DNA of 48,358 bases, taken from contig CAKTPM010000013.1 in NCBI GenBank assembly GCA_934591705.1, forward strand, positions 1-48,358, given 5' to 3'. The position numbers were made by a program, and so were the translations under genes. Below are positions 31,521-39,691 of this stretch, one piece after another (positions within the stretch are counted from its first letter, which is position 1; every line of letters starts with the position of its first letter). The DNA comes from an uncultured Oscillospiraceae bacterium. GTDB lineage: Bacteria; Bacillota; Clostridia; Oscillospirales; Oscillospiraceae. The notes under the pieces were generated by a model, which did no database searches, was not told where the DNA came from, and worked only from the letters and a program-made list of their open reading frames with translations.

Positions 31521-31602
31521 TATCCGAAACCGGCGCGATTTTACACGAAACGCTGGGGCGGACAGAGCCGTCCGCCCCTACAGGGGCGCGGTAGGGCCGC
31601 GC

Positions 31603-31626
31603 AGTGGAAAGTGGAAAGTGAAGAGG
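31603..31626. repeat. 7-bp period array, copy 2 (short)
   Basis: GTGGAAAGTGGAAAGTGAAGAGG with the fixed flanks GCGCA before and TGTTGGGGAGAACGCGCC after. Confidence 0.88.
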
Positions 31627-31675
31627 TGTTGGGGAGAACGCGCCGTTTCCGCAAACCTGCCCCCGGCGGTCATCC

Positions 31676-32125
31676 CTATTTCTCCCGCATGTCCCGGAAA
31701 AAATCCTGCAGGATGGCCCGGCACTCCGCGCCTAATACGCCGCCCACCAGCTGGGGGCGGTTGGGGAAATCCTCCATATACAGGTTCAGCACGCCGCCGC
31801 AGGCGCCCATGACGGCGTCTCGGGCGCCATAATACACCCGCCGGGCTCGGCCTCCCATGAGGGCTCCGGCGCACATGGGGCAGGGCTCCAGCGTGACATA
31901 GACCTCGCAGCCGTCCAGCCGCCAGGTGCCCAGGGTTTCGTTGGCCTGGGCGATGGCCTCCATCTCCGCGTGGGAGCAGAGGGCCTGCTTCTCCTCCCGG
32001 CGGTTGCGTCCCCGGCCCACCACCGCGCCGTCCTTGACGATAACGCAGCCCACGGGCACCTCGCCGCAGGCGGCGGCCTCGGCGGCCAGGGCCAGGGCCT
32101 CCTTCATGTATTCCTCTCGCTTCAT
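31676..32125 (-). CDS. tadA: tRNA-specific adenosine deaminase
   Basis: 149 residues. Converts A34 to inosine in the wobble position of tRNA-Arg(ACG). Zinc/catalytic motifs: CSHAEMEAI (HAE) near residue 52 and PCPMCAGA near 82; N-terminal MKEALALAAEAAACGEVPVG is typical. GGAGGAGG precedes the ATG. Divergent from the yaaL-bofA pair. Confidence 0.95.
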   Translation of the reverse strand: MKREEYMKEALALAAEAAACGEVPVGCVIVKDGAVVGRGRNRREEKQALCSHAEMEAIAQANETLGTWRLDGCEVYVTLEPCPMCAGALMGGRARRVYYGARDAVMGACGGVLNLYMEDFPNRPQLVGGVLGAECRAILQDFFRDMREK

Positions 32126-32221
32126 AGCGGCCTCCTCCGAAAATTTAATGGGATGTGGTTAAGCCAAGTCATATTTGTCCAAACTATCCGTAAACTACTA
32201 ATGGAACGAGGAGGCCATCCC

Positions 32222-32518
32222 ATGTCGAAGAAAAAACACGATCCCGCCCGCCCCTCCGTAGAGGAGCTGAAAAAGGCGCTTTTAGCGGTGAATCTTCAAT
32301 TACAGGGCGCCTACCAGCGCTTTGACTATCTCTGCGAGCCGGAGCTCATCGAGGCGTGCATCTTTGAGATCAACGCCCTGAAGGCCAGGTACAACTACCT
32401 CCTGCGCTGCCTCAAGGAGCAAACCGGGGACTCCCGGGGGGACCGGCCGCCCCTGTCCGCTGCGCCGCTTTGCGTGGCGGCGGCGGACATGAAAGGAGGG
32501 AGCGCGTGTCTGTCATAG
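32222..32518 (+). CDS. yaaL: DUF2508 (YaaL-like) protein
   Basis: 98 residues. The core LLAVNLQLQGAYQRFDYLCEP followed by LIEACIFEINALKARYNYLL matches the YaaL/DUF2508 helical pattern. It overlaps bofA by 13 bp, the order seen in Bacillus (yaaL-bofA). CGAGGAGG lies upstream of the ATG at 32222. Function unknown; the Bacillus gene is expressed in the same cluster as recR and bofA. Confidence 0.85.
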   Translation: MSKKKHDPARPSVEELKKALLAVNLQLQGAYQRFDYLCEPELIEACIFEINALKARYNYLLRCLKEQTGDSRGDRPPLSAAPLCVAAADMKGGSACLS

Positions 32519-32766
32519 AAAAGGCCGCCCTGGGGATCACGATCCTTTTTCTGGCGGTGGTGGCGGTGCGGCTGTTCCGGGCCCCGGCCCGGCTGCTGCT
32601 CCGGCTCCTGGGCAATACCGCCCTGGGCTGCGGGGGCCTGTGGCTCCTCCACCTCGCCGGGGCGGCGGCGCCGGGCCTCAACTGGTTCAACGCCCTGGTG
32701 GTGGGGGTGCTGGGCCTGCCGGGACTGGGGCTTCTGCTGCTGACCCAATGGGTGCTGGGTACATAA
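32506..32766 (+). CDS. bofA: Pro-sigma-K processing inhibitor BofA
   Basis: 86 residues, very hydrophobic, with about two to three membrane segments. BofA holds the SpoIVFB protease inactive in the outer forespore membrane until the checkpoint signal. The family pattern is seen in RLLGNTALGCGGLWLLH and GLNWFNALVVGVLGLPGLGLL. Start codon GTG at 32506, with AAAGGAGGG just before; the longer frame has no ribosome site. Overlaps the end of yaaL. Confidence 0.88.
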   Translation: MSVIEKAALGITILFLAVVAVRLFRAPARLLLRLLGNTALGCGGLWLLHLAGAAAPGLNWFNALVVGVLGLPGLGLLLLTQWVLGT

Positions 32767-32770
32767 CTGA

Positions 32771-32796
32771 AACGGGCGGCGGGGCCGCCCGTTTTT
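32771..32796. terminator. Terminator between bofA and ttcA
   Basis: Stem AACGGGCGGC / GCCGCCCGTT with T-run on the plus strand. Confidence 0.85.
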
Positions 32797-32811
32797 CAGC
32801 TGCCGGGCCGC

Positions 32812-33537
32812 CTATACCTCTGGCGTATCCAAGCTCCAGCCGTACAGGGGGTAGCGCTGGATGGCGCCGAAGAGCTTCTTCTTCAGGTCGGGATAGGTCT
32901 TCTCCAGCGCCGCCAGCAGCTCCTTGACCTCCTGGCGGCGGCTGTGGCCGTCCATGGGGCAGGTGTTGCGGACCACGGGCAGGCCCTCCCGCCGGGCCAC
33001 CCGGCGTATCTCCTCCTCGTGGCAGTATAGGAGAGGCCGGATCTGGGTGATGCCCGTGCGGTCTAAGTAGGTCACCGGCTGGAAGCAGCCGATGCGGCCC
33101 TCAAAGAGCAGATTCATCAGCAGGGTCTCCACGGCGTCGTCGTAGTGGTGACCCAGGGCGATCTTGCGGATGCCCCGCTCCGCCAGCGCCGTGTGGAGAC
33201 TGCCCCGGCGGAGCTTGGCGCACAGGGAGCAGGGGTTTTTCTCCCGGCGCTCCTCGAAGAGGATCTCATAGACCGGGATCTGGATGCGGGTATAGGGCAC
33301 CCCCAGATGCTCGCACAGGGCGGCCACGCCGGCATAGTCCATCCCCGGCATCCCCATCTCCAGGGTGATGGCCTCCACCTGAAAGGGCACCGGATAGAAT
33401 TTTTGCAGCCGGGCCAGGGCCACGAGGGTCAGCAGACTATCCTTGCCGCCGCTGACCCCCACAGCGACGGTGTCTCCCGGGGCGATCATGTGATAGTCCT
33501 CCACGCAGGCCCGGACAAGGCCCAGAATGTGCTGCAT
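32812..33537 (-). CDS. ttcA: TtcA/TilS-like PP-loop tRNA thiolation enzyme
   Basis: 241 residues. PP-loop ATP pyrophosphatase: SGGKDS near residue 29, CSLC (CxxC) near 105, LGHHYDDAVET near 130, and the later Cys in RNTCPMDGHSRR, the set that holds the Fe-S cluster in TtcA (2-thiocytidine formation). GGAGG before the ATG at 33537 fixes the start; the frame is open to 33633 without a ribosome site. A related thiolation enzyme of the same family cannot be excluded. Confidence 0.88.
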   Translation of the reverse strand: MQHILGLVRACVEDYHMIAPGDTVAVGVSGGKDSLLTLVALARLQKFYPVPFQVEAITLEMGMPGMDYAGVAALCEHLGVPYTRIQIPVYEILFEERREKNPCSLCAKLRRGSLHTALAERGIRKIALGHHYDDAVETLLMNLLFEGRIGCFQPVTYLDRTGITQIRPLLYCHEEEIRRVARREGLPVVRNTCPMDGHSRRQEVKELLAALEKTYPDLKKKLFGAIQRYPLYGWSLDTPEV

Positions 33538-33640
33538 AAAAAGATACCTCCGAAAAAGAATTTGCGTTGCGAGAAAACGAGAGCATTTATGAGCATTTAC
33601 GAGAAAACGCAAGATGTTTTTGCCGTAAATCAAAATGGTG

Positions 33641-33669
33641 TTGACAAGTGACCGGCTCTGTGTTATAAA
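33641..33669 (+). promoter_or_regulatory. Promoter of rplM-rpsI
   Basis: TTGACA, 17-bp spacer, TATAAA; strong. Confidence 0.88.
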
Positions 33670-33675
33670 TATCCT

Positions 33676-33770
33676 TGCGCGTTAGGCGCCTTTGGATCAG
33701 ACTTTCTTCTCTCCCGATTTTAACAAGGGAGCAGGTAAAAGTAAAGCAATACCATACAAATAAACGGAGG
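33676..33770 (+). promoter_or_regulatory. Candidate L13 leader in the rplM 5' UTR
   Basis: ~105-nt untranslated leader with short paired segments (GCGCGTTAGGCGCC; CTCCC...GGGAG). Firmicutes rplM transcripts often carry an autoregulatory L13 leader. I cannot confirm the consensus by eye. Confidence 0.4.
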
Positions 33771-33779
33771 AAAAACACC

Positions 33780-34205
33780 ATGTCCACTTTTATGGCAAAC
33801 AGCTCCAATATCGAGCGCAAGTGGTATGTCGTTGACGCCGCCGGCAAGCCCCTGGGCAAGACCGCCGTCATCGTGGCCGACCTGCTGCGCGGTAAGGGCA
33901 AAGTCACCTACACCCCCCACGCCGACTGCGGCGACAATGTCATCGTCATCAACGCCGGCAAGGCCATCCTCACCGGCAATAAGATGGAGCAGAAGTACTA
34001 TCGCACCCATTCCGGTTGGGTGGGCGGCCTCAAGGAGACCAAGTACCGCATCCTGATGCAGGAGCAGCCCGAGCTGGCAATGCGCGTTGCCGTTCGCGGC
34101 ATGATGCCCCGCAACATCGTCACCAAGGACAGTCTGAAGCGTCTGCATGTGTATGCCGGTGAGAACCACGAGCATGCCGCCCAGAAGCCCGAGCTGGTCA
34201 AGTAA
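33780..34205 (+). CDS. rplM: 50S ribosomal protein L13
   Basis: 141 residues. Typical KWYVVDAAGKPLGKTA N-terminus, GDNVIVINAGK, KYYRTHSGWVGGLKE, and RGMMPRN. ACGGAGG precedes the ATG. First gene of the rplM-rpsI operon; located inside the segment bounded by the long inverted repeat. Confidence 0.98.
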   Translation: MSTFMANSSNIERKWYVVDAAGKPLGKTAVIVADLLRGKGKVTYTPHADCGDNVIVINAGKAILTGNKMEQKYYRTHSGWVGGLKETKYRILMQEQPELAMRVAVRGMMPRNIVTKDSLKRLHVYAGENHEHAAQKPELVK

Positions 34206-34225
34206 GAGAAGGAGGATAAAGAAGA

Positions 34226-34630
34226 ATGTATCAGTCTAAGAATCCGTACAAGTACGGCACCGGCCGTCGTAAATCCTCCGTGGCCCGGGTGCACCTCTTT
34301 GAGAACGGCACCGGCGCCATCACCATCAATGGCCGCGACATCGACGAGTATTTCGGCCTGGAGACCCTGAAGATGGTGGTCCGTCAGCCCCTGAACACCA
34401 CCAGCACCCTGGGCAAGGTGGACATCGTGGCCACCGTGGAAGGCGGCGGCGTGTCCGGCCAGGCCGGCGCTCTGCGTCACGGCATCTCCCGCGCCCTGCT
34501 GCAGGTGAACCCCGACTTCCGTCCCCTGCTGAAGAAGGCCGGCTTCCTGACCCGCGATCCTCGCATGAAGGAGCGCAAGAAGTACGGCCTCAAAGCCGCC
34601 CGCCGCGCTCCGCAGTTCTCCAAGCGCTGA
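34226..34630 (+). CDS. rpsI: 30S ribosomal protein S9
   Basis: 134 residues. GTGRRKSSVARVHL near the start, GGGVSGQAGALRHGISRALL in the middle, and the conserved basic C-terminus YGLKAARRAPQFSKR that reaches the P-site tRNA. AAGGAGG precedes the ATG, 20 bp after rplM. Confidence 0.98.
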   Translation: MYQSKNPYKYGTGRRKSSVARVHLFENGTGAITINGRDIDEYFGLETLKMVVRQPLNTTSTLGKVDIVATVEGGGVSGQAGALRHGISRALLQVNPDFRPLLKKAGFLTRDPRMKERKKYGLKAARRAPQFSKR

Positions 34631-34658
34631 GTTTATACACCTTACAAAGCAGCGATCT

Positions 34659-34692
34659 ACTCCCGAACGGCATGGCTGTTCGGGAGTTTTTC
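34659..34692 (+). terminator. rpsI terminator
   Basis: Stem ACTCCCGAACGG / CTGTTCGGGAGT, T-run. Confidence 0.9.
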
Positions 34693-34743
34693 TATGCTTG
34701 TCGAACAGAGGCGTCGGCCCCTGCATGGCGCGGCAAGGCCGCG

Positions 34744-34809
34744 CAGTGGAAAGTGGAAAGTGAATAGTGGAAAGTGAAGAGTGAATAGTGAATAGTGAAT
34801 AGTGAAGAG
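34744..34809. repeat. 7-bp period array, copy 3
   Basis: GTGGAAA, GTGAATA and GTGAAGA units; fixed flanks as in the other copies. Confidence 0.9.
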
Positions 34810-34825
34810 GTGTTGGGGAGAACGC

Positions 34826-34957
34826 GCCGGTGGTACATGGGTGCGTTGTAGGGGCGGACGACTCTGTCCGCCCGAAAATATACACAAAAAAGATGCACCC
34901 TTGCGGGTGCATCTTTTTTAGTTGTTCGTTAAACCGAAGGGTTTAATTAGAACGACT
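34826..34957. repeat. First copy of a ~130-bp direct repeat with a remnant 3' end of a P-family gene
   Basis: Near-identical to 35186-35317: palindrome, terminator (34886-34919), TTAGTTGTTCGTTAAACC and the end of a P-type coding region. After this the sequence reads, on the minus strand, GCAGAGAAGAAGTCGTTCTAA (…EKKSF stop), a degraded version of the family ending. Confidence 0.8.
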
Positions 34958-35185
34958 TCTTCTCTGCAGCGTTAAGAAAACACCCCGGTGGGGTGTTTTT
35001 AGCGTAAGCCGCAGCGGCTATGCCGCAAGGGCAAGGCATCTTGGCGCGGGGACAAGGCCGCAGTTTTCCGCCACATTGCCCCCGGACAACGGCGGAGCCG
35101 GCGACGGCGGGGTGGCTGCGCCCCGGCGGTTTGCGTCGACGATAACAGGGCCGACAGAGGCGTCGGCCCCTACAGGGGGACGCCG
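34958..35185. other. Repeat-rich spacer without genes
   Basis: Contains a small terminator-like hairpin ACACCCC..GGGGTGT (~34980-35000), a CGGCGGAGCCGGCGACGGCGG stretch that also occurs inside the P3 and P4 3' ends, and a GGGCCGAC...GTCGGCCC palindrome. It looks like debris of a lost P-family copy. Confidence 0.5.
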
Positions 35186-35244
35186 CCGGTGGCGCATGGG
35201 TGCGTTGTAGGGGCGGACGGCTCTGTCCGCCCGAAAATATACAC

Positions 35245-35278
35245 AAAAAAGATGCACCCTTGCGGGTGCATCTTTTTT
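35245..35278 (-). terminator. P3 terminator
   Basis: Stem AAAGATGCACCC / GGGTGCATCTTT. Confidence 0.88.
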
Positions 35279-35305
35279 AGTTGTTCGTTAAACCGAAGGG
35301 TTTAA

Positions 35306-36184
35306 TTAGAACTCCTTCTTCTTACCAATCACAACGGCGGAGCCGGCGACGGCGGAGATGCTCATGCCAACATACAGAGCGATACCAGCGTCGAAGGTCT
35401 TGGCGGAGTCAACCTTGCTGCCAGAGGTGGTGCCGGAAACGGCCTTGGCGGGGAAGTAGTACCAGTTGCCATCGGAACCCTGGAAGCTCTTGGCAGCATC
35501 AGAGGGGATGGAAGCATAGTTGGCAGCCTTGATGGCGTCAATGCCGCAGGTGGCGCACTTGTAGCCCACCAGCTTGCCATCCTTGACAACGGGAGTCTGA
35601 TCGTGCTCAACATAGTTGGCCGTGCCAACCTTGCTGGCCTTGACCAGCTTACCGCCGACCATCAGGGAAGCATCGGGGGTATCGTCATCAGCAACATACA
35701 GTTCGTCGTCGGTGGCCAGACCGGTGACCAGATAGTAGGTATCATTCTTGCTATAGGCAGCGTGCTTCTTGATCTGACCGCAGTTCTTGCCGAAGTTGGT
35801 GGTGGCAGCGGCGACATAGTACTCGGGATCCATCTCGGCCAGGAACAGGACAGCATTCTTGAACTCGGAATCGCTGTAAACAACGATGTCAGCCTCGCCC
35901 TTGGTGGCAACGGAGACATACTTCTTGCCAGCCACAGTGGACAGGGTGTAGTAAGCAACATTGCCCTTGGCGATGACTTCATCGTCACTATTGGTCTCGG
36001 GCTCGGTAGCCTTAGCGAAGAACACATTTACACTATTCGTTTCGGTTGCAGTTACATCAGTAGTCTTGGTGTACTGATTCTCCAAGGTGGGGGTGGTGCC
36101 GGGGGTAGCAGGCGCAGCGAAAGCGGTAGCGCACAGGCTCAGGGCCAGAACGAGGCACAGAGCAAGAGCAACAATCTTCTTCAA
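35306..36184 (-). CDS. P3: secreted family member with TTG start, inverted relative to P2
   Basis: 292 residues from the TTG at 36184. Same signal peptide and C-terminal tail as P1/P2 at DNA level, but a largely different middle (TKTTDVTATETNSVNVFF, ATTNFGKNCGQIKKH, YKCATCG). Upstream is the exact inverted copy of the recombinase-P2 spacer, so it too has no Shine-Dalgarno and no ATG. An intact reading frame argues against a decayed pseudogene. Probable surface protein; expression state unknown. Confidence 0.72.
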   Translation of the reverse strand: MKKIVALALCLVLALSLCATAFAAPATPGTTPTLENQYTKTTDVTATETNSVNVFFAKATEPETNSDDEVIAKGNVAYYTLSTVAGKKYVSVATKGEADIVVYSDSEFKNAVLFLAEMDPEYYVAAATTNFGKNCGQIKKHAAYSKNDTYYLVTGLATDDELYVADDDTPDASLMVGGKLVKASKVGTANYVEHDQTPVVKDGKLVGYKCATCGIDAIKAANYASIPSDAAKSFQGSDGNWYYFPAKAVSGTTSGSKVDSAKTFDAGIALYVGMSISAVAGSAVVIGKKKEF

Positions 36185-36332
36185 TAGATATTTGGTATAA
36201 TAGCCAAGGGATTTGGCTTGATAAGGGACTTCTTCCGAAAAGAGAAAAAATTTTGTTGTAAATAAAATTTGTTGCAAAAAGGAGAAAAAATGAAAATTTG
36301 TCAGGAGCATATCGAGGCATTTGAAAGGCACC
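36118..36332. repeat. Right arm of the long inverted repeat (P3 signal peptide + spacer + recombinase stub)
   Basis: Reverse complement of 30019-30233; 36177-36332 identical. Ends at 36332 inside codon 14 of the recombinase stub. Confidence 0.93.
36202..36218. promoter_or_regulatory. Dyad AGCCAA-N5-TTGGCT (right copy)
   Basis: Inverted twin of 30133-30149. Confidence 0.5.
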
Positions 36333-36361
36333 GCCAGGTGCGGTCTGCACGCGTATTTTGA
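36290..36361 (+). pseudogene. Truncated 5' end of the tyrosine recombinase
   Basis: The first 14 codons (MKICQEHIEAFERH) equal those of the complete recombinase at 30061, including its AAAAGGAG ribosome site. The frame then runs into unrelated repeat sequence and stops after 23 codons. It marks the outer limit of the duplicated or exchanged DNA. Confidence 0.85.
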
Positions 36362-36539
36362 TCCAACCACGGGGGCAGATTCCGCAAGGAGGGGCGGCAG
36401 GGGCGCGCAGGGGAAAGTGAATAGTGAAGAGTGAATAGTGAAGAGTGAATAGTGAATAGTGAAGAGTGGTAAACAGAAAGACGGCGGGGTGAGAACACCC
36501 CGCCGGTATCATTTCAGCTCTTCTATTATTTCAATTCCG
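36362..36539. repeat. 7-bp period array, copy 4, and mutS2 terminator
   Basis: A fragment of the three-hairpin module (GGGGGCAGATTCCGCAAGGAGGGG with only one hairpin side), then the array 36414-36468 (GTGAATA/GTGAAGA units), then the hairpin GGCGGGGTG / CACCCCGCC at 36480-36507 that can terminate mutS2 on the minus strand. Confidence 0.75.
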
Positions 36540-38930
36540 CTATTTCAGTTCCACCACGGTGACGCCGGCCTCCCCTTCGCCGAAGTTGCCCAGGCGGAAG
36601 CTCTTGACGATCTTGCTGCGGCGCAGGAGCTCGTGGACGGCCTTGCGCAAGGCGCCGGTGCCCTTGCCGTGGATGATGGTGACGGTGCCCAGCTTGGCCA
36701 GACGGGCGGCATCCAGATAATTCTCCACCACGCTCTCGGCCTCCAGGGTCTCCAGGCCCCGGATATCCAGCTCCGGGGAGGCCCGGCGGCCCAGGGTGAC
36801 ATGGGTGCCTGCGGCGGGCTTGGGGGTCACCTTTTTCTTCTGCTCCACCTCCTGGGCGGTCTCCAGCAGGCGCACGCTCTGGGCCTTGACGGTCATTTTC
36901 ATCTTTCCCGCCTGGAGGAGCAAGGTGCCGTCGTCATTCACATGGAGCACCGTGGCCCCGGAGCGGACGCCGGGAAGCTCCACCATATCCCCTTCGGCAA
37001 TGGGCCGGGTGGGGGTGAAGGTGGGGGGCTCCTCCTCCCGGGCATGGAGGAGCTCACGGGTCTCCCGGAGGTCATGGCGCACGGCGGCCTTGGCATCGTT
37101 GACGGCCTGGAAATCCGCCTGGCGGCGCTGCTGGCGCTGGAGCTCATCGAGCTCCTTGAAGATGGCCTCGGTGCGGGTCTCCGCCTCCCGGAGGATGCGG
37201 CGGGCCTCGTTTTCGCCCTTTTGCCGGGCGTTCTCCTTGGCCTTTTCCATCTGCTCGCGGAAGGTCCGGGCCTTCTGGGCGTCCTCCTGGCGCTGCCGCC
37301 AGAGGCGGTCGGCCTCGTTTTGGGCCCGCTCCAGCCGCTGGCGCTTTTCCTCCAGCTGGGTGAGGACATCCTCAAAGCGGACGCTCTCGGCATCCATCTG
37401 GGACTGGGCATCGGCGATGACGCTCTCCTCCAGGCCCAGGCGGCGGGCGATGGCGAAGGCGTTGGACTTGCCGGGGATGCCGATGAGCAGGCGATAGGTG
37501 GGCCGGAGGGTGGCCACATCGAACTCGCAGGAGCCATTCTCCACCCCGGCGGTGGTCATGGCGAAGGTCTTGAGCTCGGCATAGTGGGTGGTGGCGCACA
37601 CCAGGGCCCCGCTCTGCCGGGCGTTTTGGATGATGGCGATAGCCAGGGCGGCGCCCTCCACGGGGTCGGTGCCTGCGCCCAGCTCATCGAAGAGGATCAG
37701 GCAGCGCTCATCGGCCTGGCGGAGGATCTCCACGGTGTTGGCCATATGGGCGGAGAAGGTGGAGAGGTTCTGCTGGATGCTCTGCTCATCGCCCACATCC
37801 GCCAAAACGGCGGCGAACACCTGCACGGCGCTGCCGTCCTCGGCGGGGATGTGCAGGCCGCACTGGGCCATGAGGGTCAGAAGGCCGATGGTCTTGAGGG
37901 TGACGGTCTTGCCGCCGGTGTTGGGGCCGGTAACGATGAGGGTGTCATAGGCGTTGCCCAGCTCCACGGTGATGGGCACGGCCTTGGCGGGGTCCAGCAG
38001 GGGGTGCCGGGCCCGGCGGAGGGTGACGCCGCCCCGCTTGCGGACCTCCGGGCGGCAGGCATTGAGCTTGAAGCTCAGCTGGGCCCGGGCAAAGATCACA
38101 TCCAGGTTCACCAGCAGGTCATAGTCGTATTCGATGTTGGCCCGGGCGGCGGCGCACTCGGCGCTGAGGGCCCGGAGGATGCGGTCGATCTCCTTTTTCT
38201 CCCGGGCCTCCAGCTCCTTGAGCTCGTTGTTGGCCTGGACCACCCCCATGGGCTCCACGAAAAGGGTGGCCCCGGAGGAGGAAATGTCATGGACAAGGCC
38301 GGGGATGCTGCCCTTGCACTCCGCCTTTACGGGCACCACGAAGCGGCCGTCCCGCTGGGTGATGAGGGCCTCCTGGAGCACCTTGGCATAGGAGGGCGAG
38401 GAGATGATGCGCTGGAGTATCTGGCGGCCCTTGGAGGCGGCCAGGCGCATTTTCCGGCGGATGTCCGCCAATTCCGCGGAGGCGCCGTCGGCAATGGTCT
38501 CCTCGTCTAAAATGGCGGCGTGGATCTTGTCCTCCAGGTAACGGTTGGCATGGAGGGCGGAGAAGAGCCGGTCAATGCAGGTGGGCTCCCCCTGGCGCTG
38601 GGCGTCATATTCGCTGACCCGGCGGGCGGCGGTGAGCAGCCCCGCAATGTCCAGCAGCTCCCGGGTATTGAGCATGCCCCCCTGGTCCGCCCGATGGAGG
38701 GGCCGGGAGACATCCTTTACCCCGCTGAAGCTGGGGCTGCCGTGGAGGCCCAGGCGCTCCTTGGCGGCGTCGGTCTCATCCAGCAGGCGGCGGACCTCCT
38801 CCACCTCGGCGGCAGGCAGGAGCGTGAGGCACCTGTCCTTGGCGGCCTGGGACACAGCGCAGCCGGAGAGCTGCTGCAGCACGGCGGGCAGCTCTAAGGT
38901 GCGGATGGATTTTTCAAACAGTTCGGTCAT
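36540..38930 (-). CDS. mutS2: Endonuclease/ATPase MutS2
   Basis: 796 residues. MutS2 acts in ribosome-collision rescue and limits recombination. MutS-type core with Walker A TGPNTGGKTVTLKTIG near residue 340, Walker B LILFDELGAGTDPVEGAALA, a long coiled coil (~510-640, rich in E/R/Q), KOW-like segment, and C-terminal Smr nuclease domain (LDIRGLETLEAE, IIHGKGTGALR). No N-terminal mismatch domain, as expected for MutS2. The start overlaps the recO stop by 4 bp. Last gene of the yqfC-to-mutS2 operon. Confidence 0.97.
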   Translation of the reverse strand: MTELFEKSIRTLELPAVLQQLSGCAVSQAAKDRCLTLLPAAEVEEVRRLLDETDAAKERLGLHGSPSFSGVKDVSRPLHRADQGGMLNTRELLDIAGLLTAARRVSEYDAQRQGEPTCIDRLFSALHANRYLEDKIHAAILDEETIADGASAELADIRRKMRLAASKGRQILQRIISSPSYAKVLQEALITQRDGRFVVPVKAECKGSIPGLVHDISSSGATLFVEPMGVVQANNELKELEAREKKEIDRILRALSAECAAARANIEYDYDLLVNLDVIFARAQLSFKLNACRPEVRKRGGVTLRRARHPLLDPAKAVPITVELGNAYDTLIVTGPNTGGKTVTLKTIGLLTLMAQCGLHIPAEDGSAVQVFAAVLADVGDEQSIQQNLSTFSAHMANTVEILRQADERCLILFDELGAGTDPVEGAALAIAIIQNARQSGALVCATTHYAELKTFAMTTAGVENGSCEFDVATLRPTYRLLIGIPGKSNAFAIARRLGLEESVIADAQSQMDAESVRFEDVLTQLEEKRQRLERAQNEADRLWRQRQEDAQKARTFREQMEKAKENARQKGENEARRILREAETRTEAIFKELDELQRQQRRQADFQAVNDAKAAVRHDLRETRELLHAREEEPPTFTPTRPIAEGDMVELPGVRSGATVLHVNDDGTLLLQAGKMKMTVKAQSVRLLETAQEVEQKKKVTPKPAAGTHVTLGRRASPELDIRGLETLEAESVVENYLDAARLAKLGTVTIIHGKGTGALRKAVHELLRRSKIVKSFRLGNFGEGEAGVTVVELK

Positions 38931-39691
38931 AGTTCTTCCTCTGGGGAAACGGATTTATAGTAGTTGAGGGTATGGAAGCTGCGCTCCAATTGAGCGGCGG
39001 TGAAGGCCTCGGCGGCGTGATCCAAAAGCCGCAGGGAGCCGCGCTCCAGGGTGAAGTGATAGAGCCGCTTGGGGTCGCAGGTGAGGATGTAGTCCAGGGC
39101 GGCCAGGGCGGCCCGGGTCAGGGGCACAGAGAGCCCCTCGGTGGGGCACCGGGCGCAATGGACCACGCCGTGGAGGGTGTCCAGCAGGGGCTCCTCCGGC
39201 TCCTTGCCGCAAACGGCGCAGGCATCGGTGAGGGGGGCAAAGCCGGAGAGGGCCATGAGCCGCCAGGTGAAGCCCACCTTGATGAGCCGGGCCGGACGGT
39301 CTAAGCAGCTGAGGGCGTAGAGGGCGTTGAGCAGCAGGCGCAGAAGGGCGCCGGTGTCCTCCCCCTCGGTGCAGACGGCCTCGGTGAGCTCGGCGAAGTA
39401 GGCCCCCAGGGCCAGCTTGCCGATGTCGGCGGTGAGGCCCGGGAAGAGCTCCAGGGTGGCGCCCTCGGTGAGGTAGTACCACCTGCCGGACCGCGAGAGG
39501 GTCAGCTCTCCATAGGCCAGGTTCCGGCACACGGCGGCATAGCGGCTGCGGCGGCTGCGGGCCCCCTTGGCGATGACGGTGATGAGGCCCAGCTCGTGGG
39601 TGAGCACCGTCAGGATGCGGTCGGTCTCCTTGGTGTCGGTGCCCCGGAGGACAAGGCCGCGGACCACCACCCGGGGGTTACTGCTCGTCAT
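38927..39691 (-). CDS. recO: DNA repair protein RecO
   Basis: 254 residues. Loads RecA on SSB-coated DNA with RecR. N-terminal OB fold (VRGLVLRGTDTKETDRILTVLTHELGLITVIAKGARRSR-like segment), helical middle, and a zinc module CAVCGK...CARC near residues 150-175. It overlaps the era 3' end by 14 bp and mutS2 by 4 bp, so translation is tightly coupled. Confidence 0.95.
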   Translation of the reverse strand: MTSSNPRVVVRGLVLRGTDTKETDRILTVLTHELGLITVIAKGARSRRSRYAAVCRNLAYGELTLSRSGRWYYLTEGATLELFPGLTADIGKLALGAYFAELTEAVCTEGEDTGALLRLLLNALYALSCLDRPARLIKVGFTWRLMALSGFAPLTDACAVCGKEPEEPLLDTLHGVVHCARCPTEGLSVPLTRAALAALDYILTCDPKRLYHFTLERGSLRLLDHAAEAFTAAQLERSFHTLNYYKSVSPEEEL

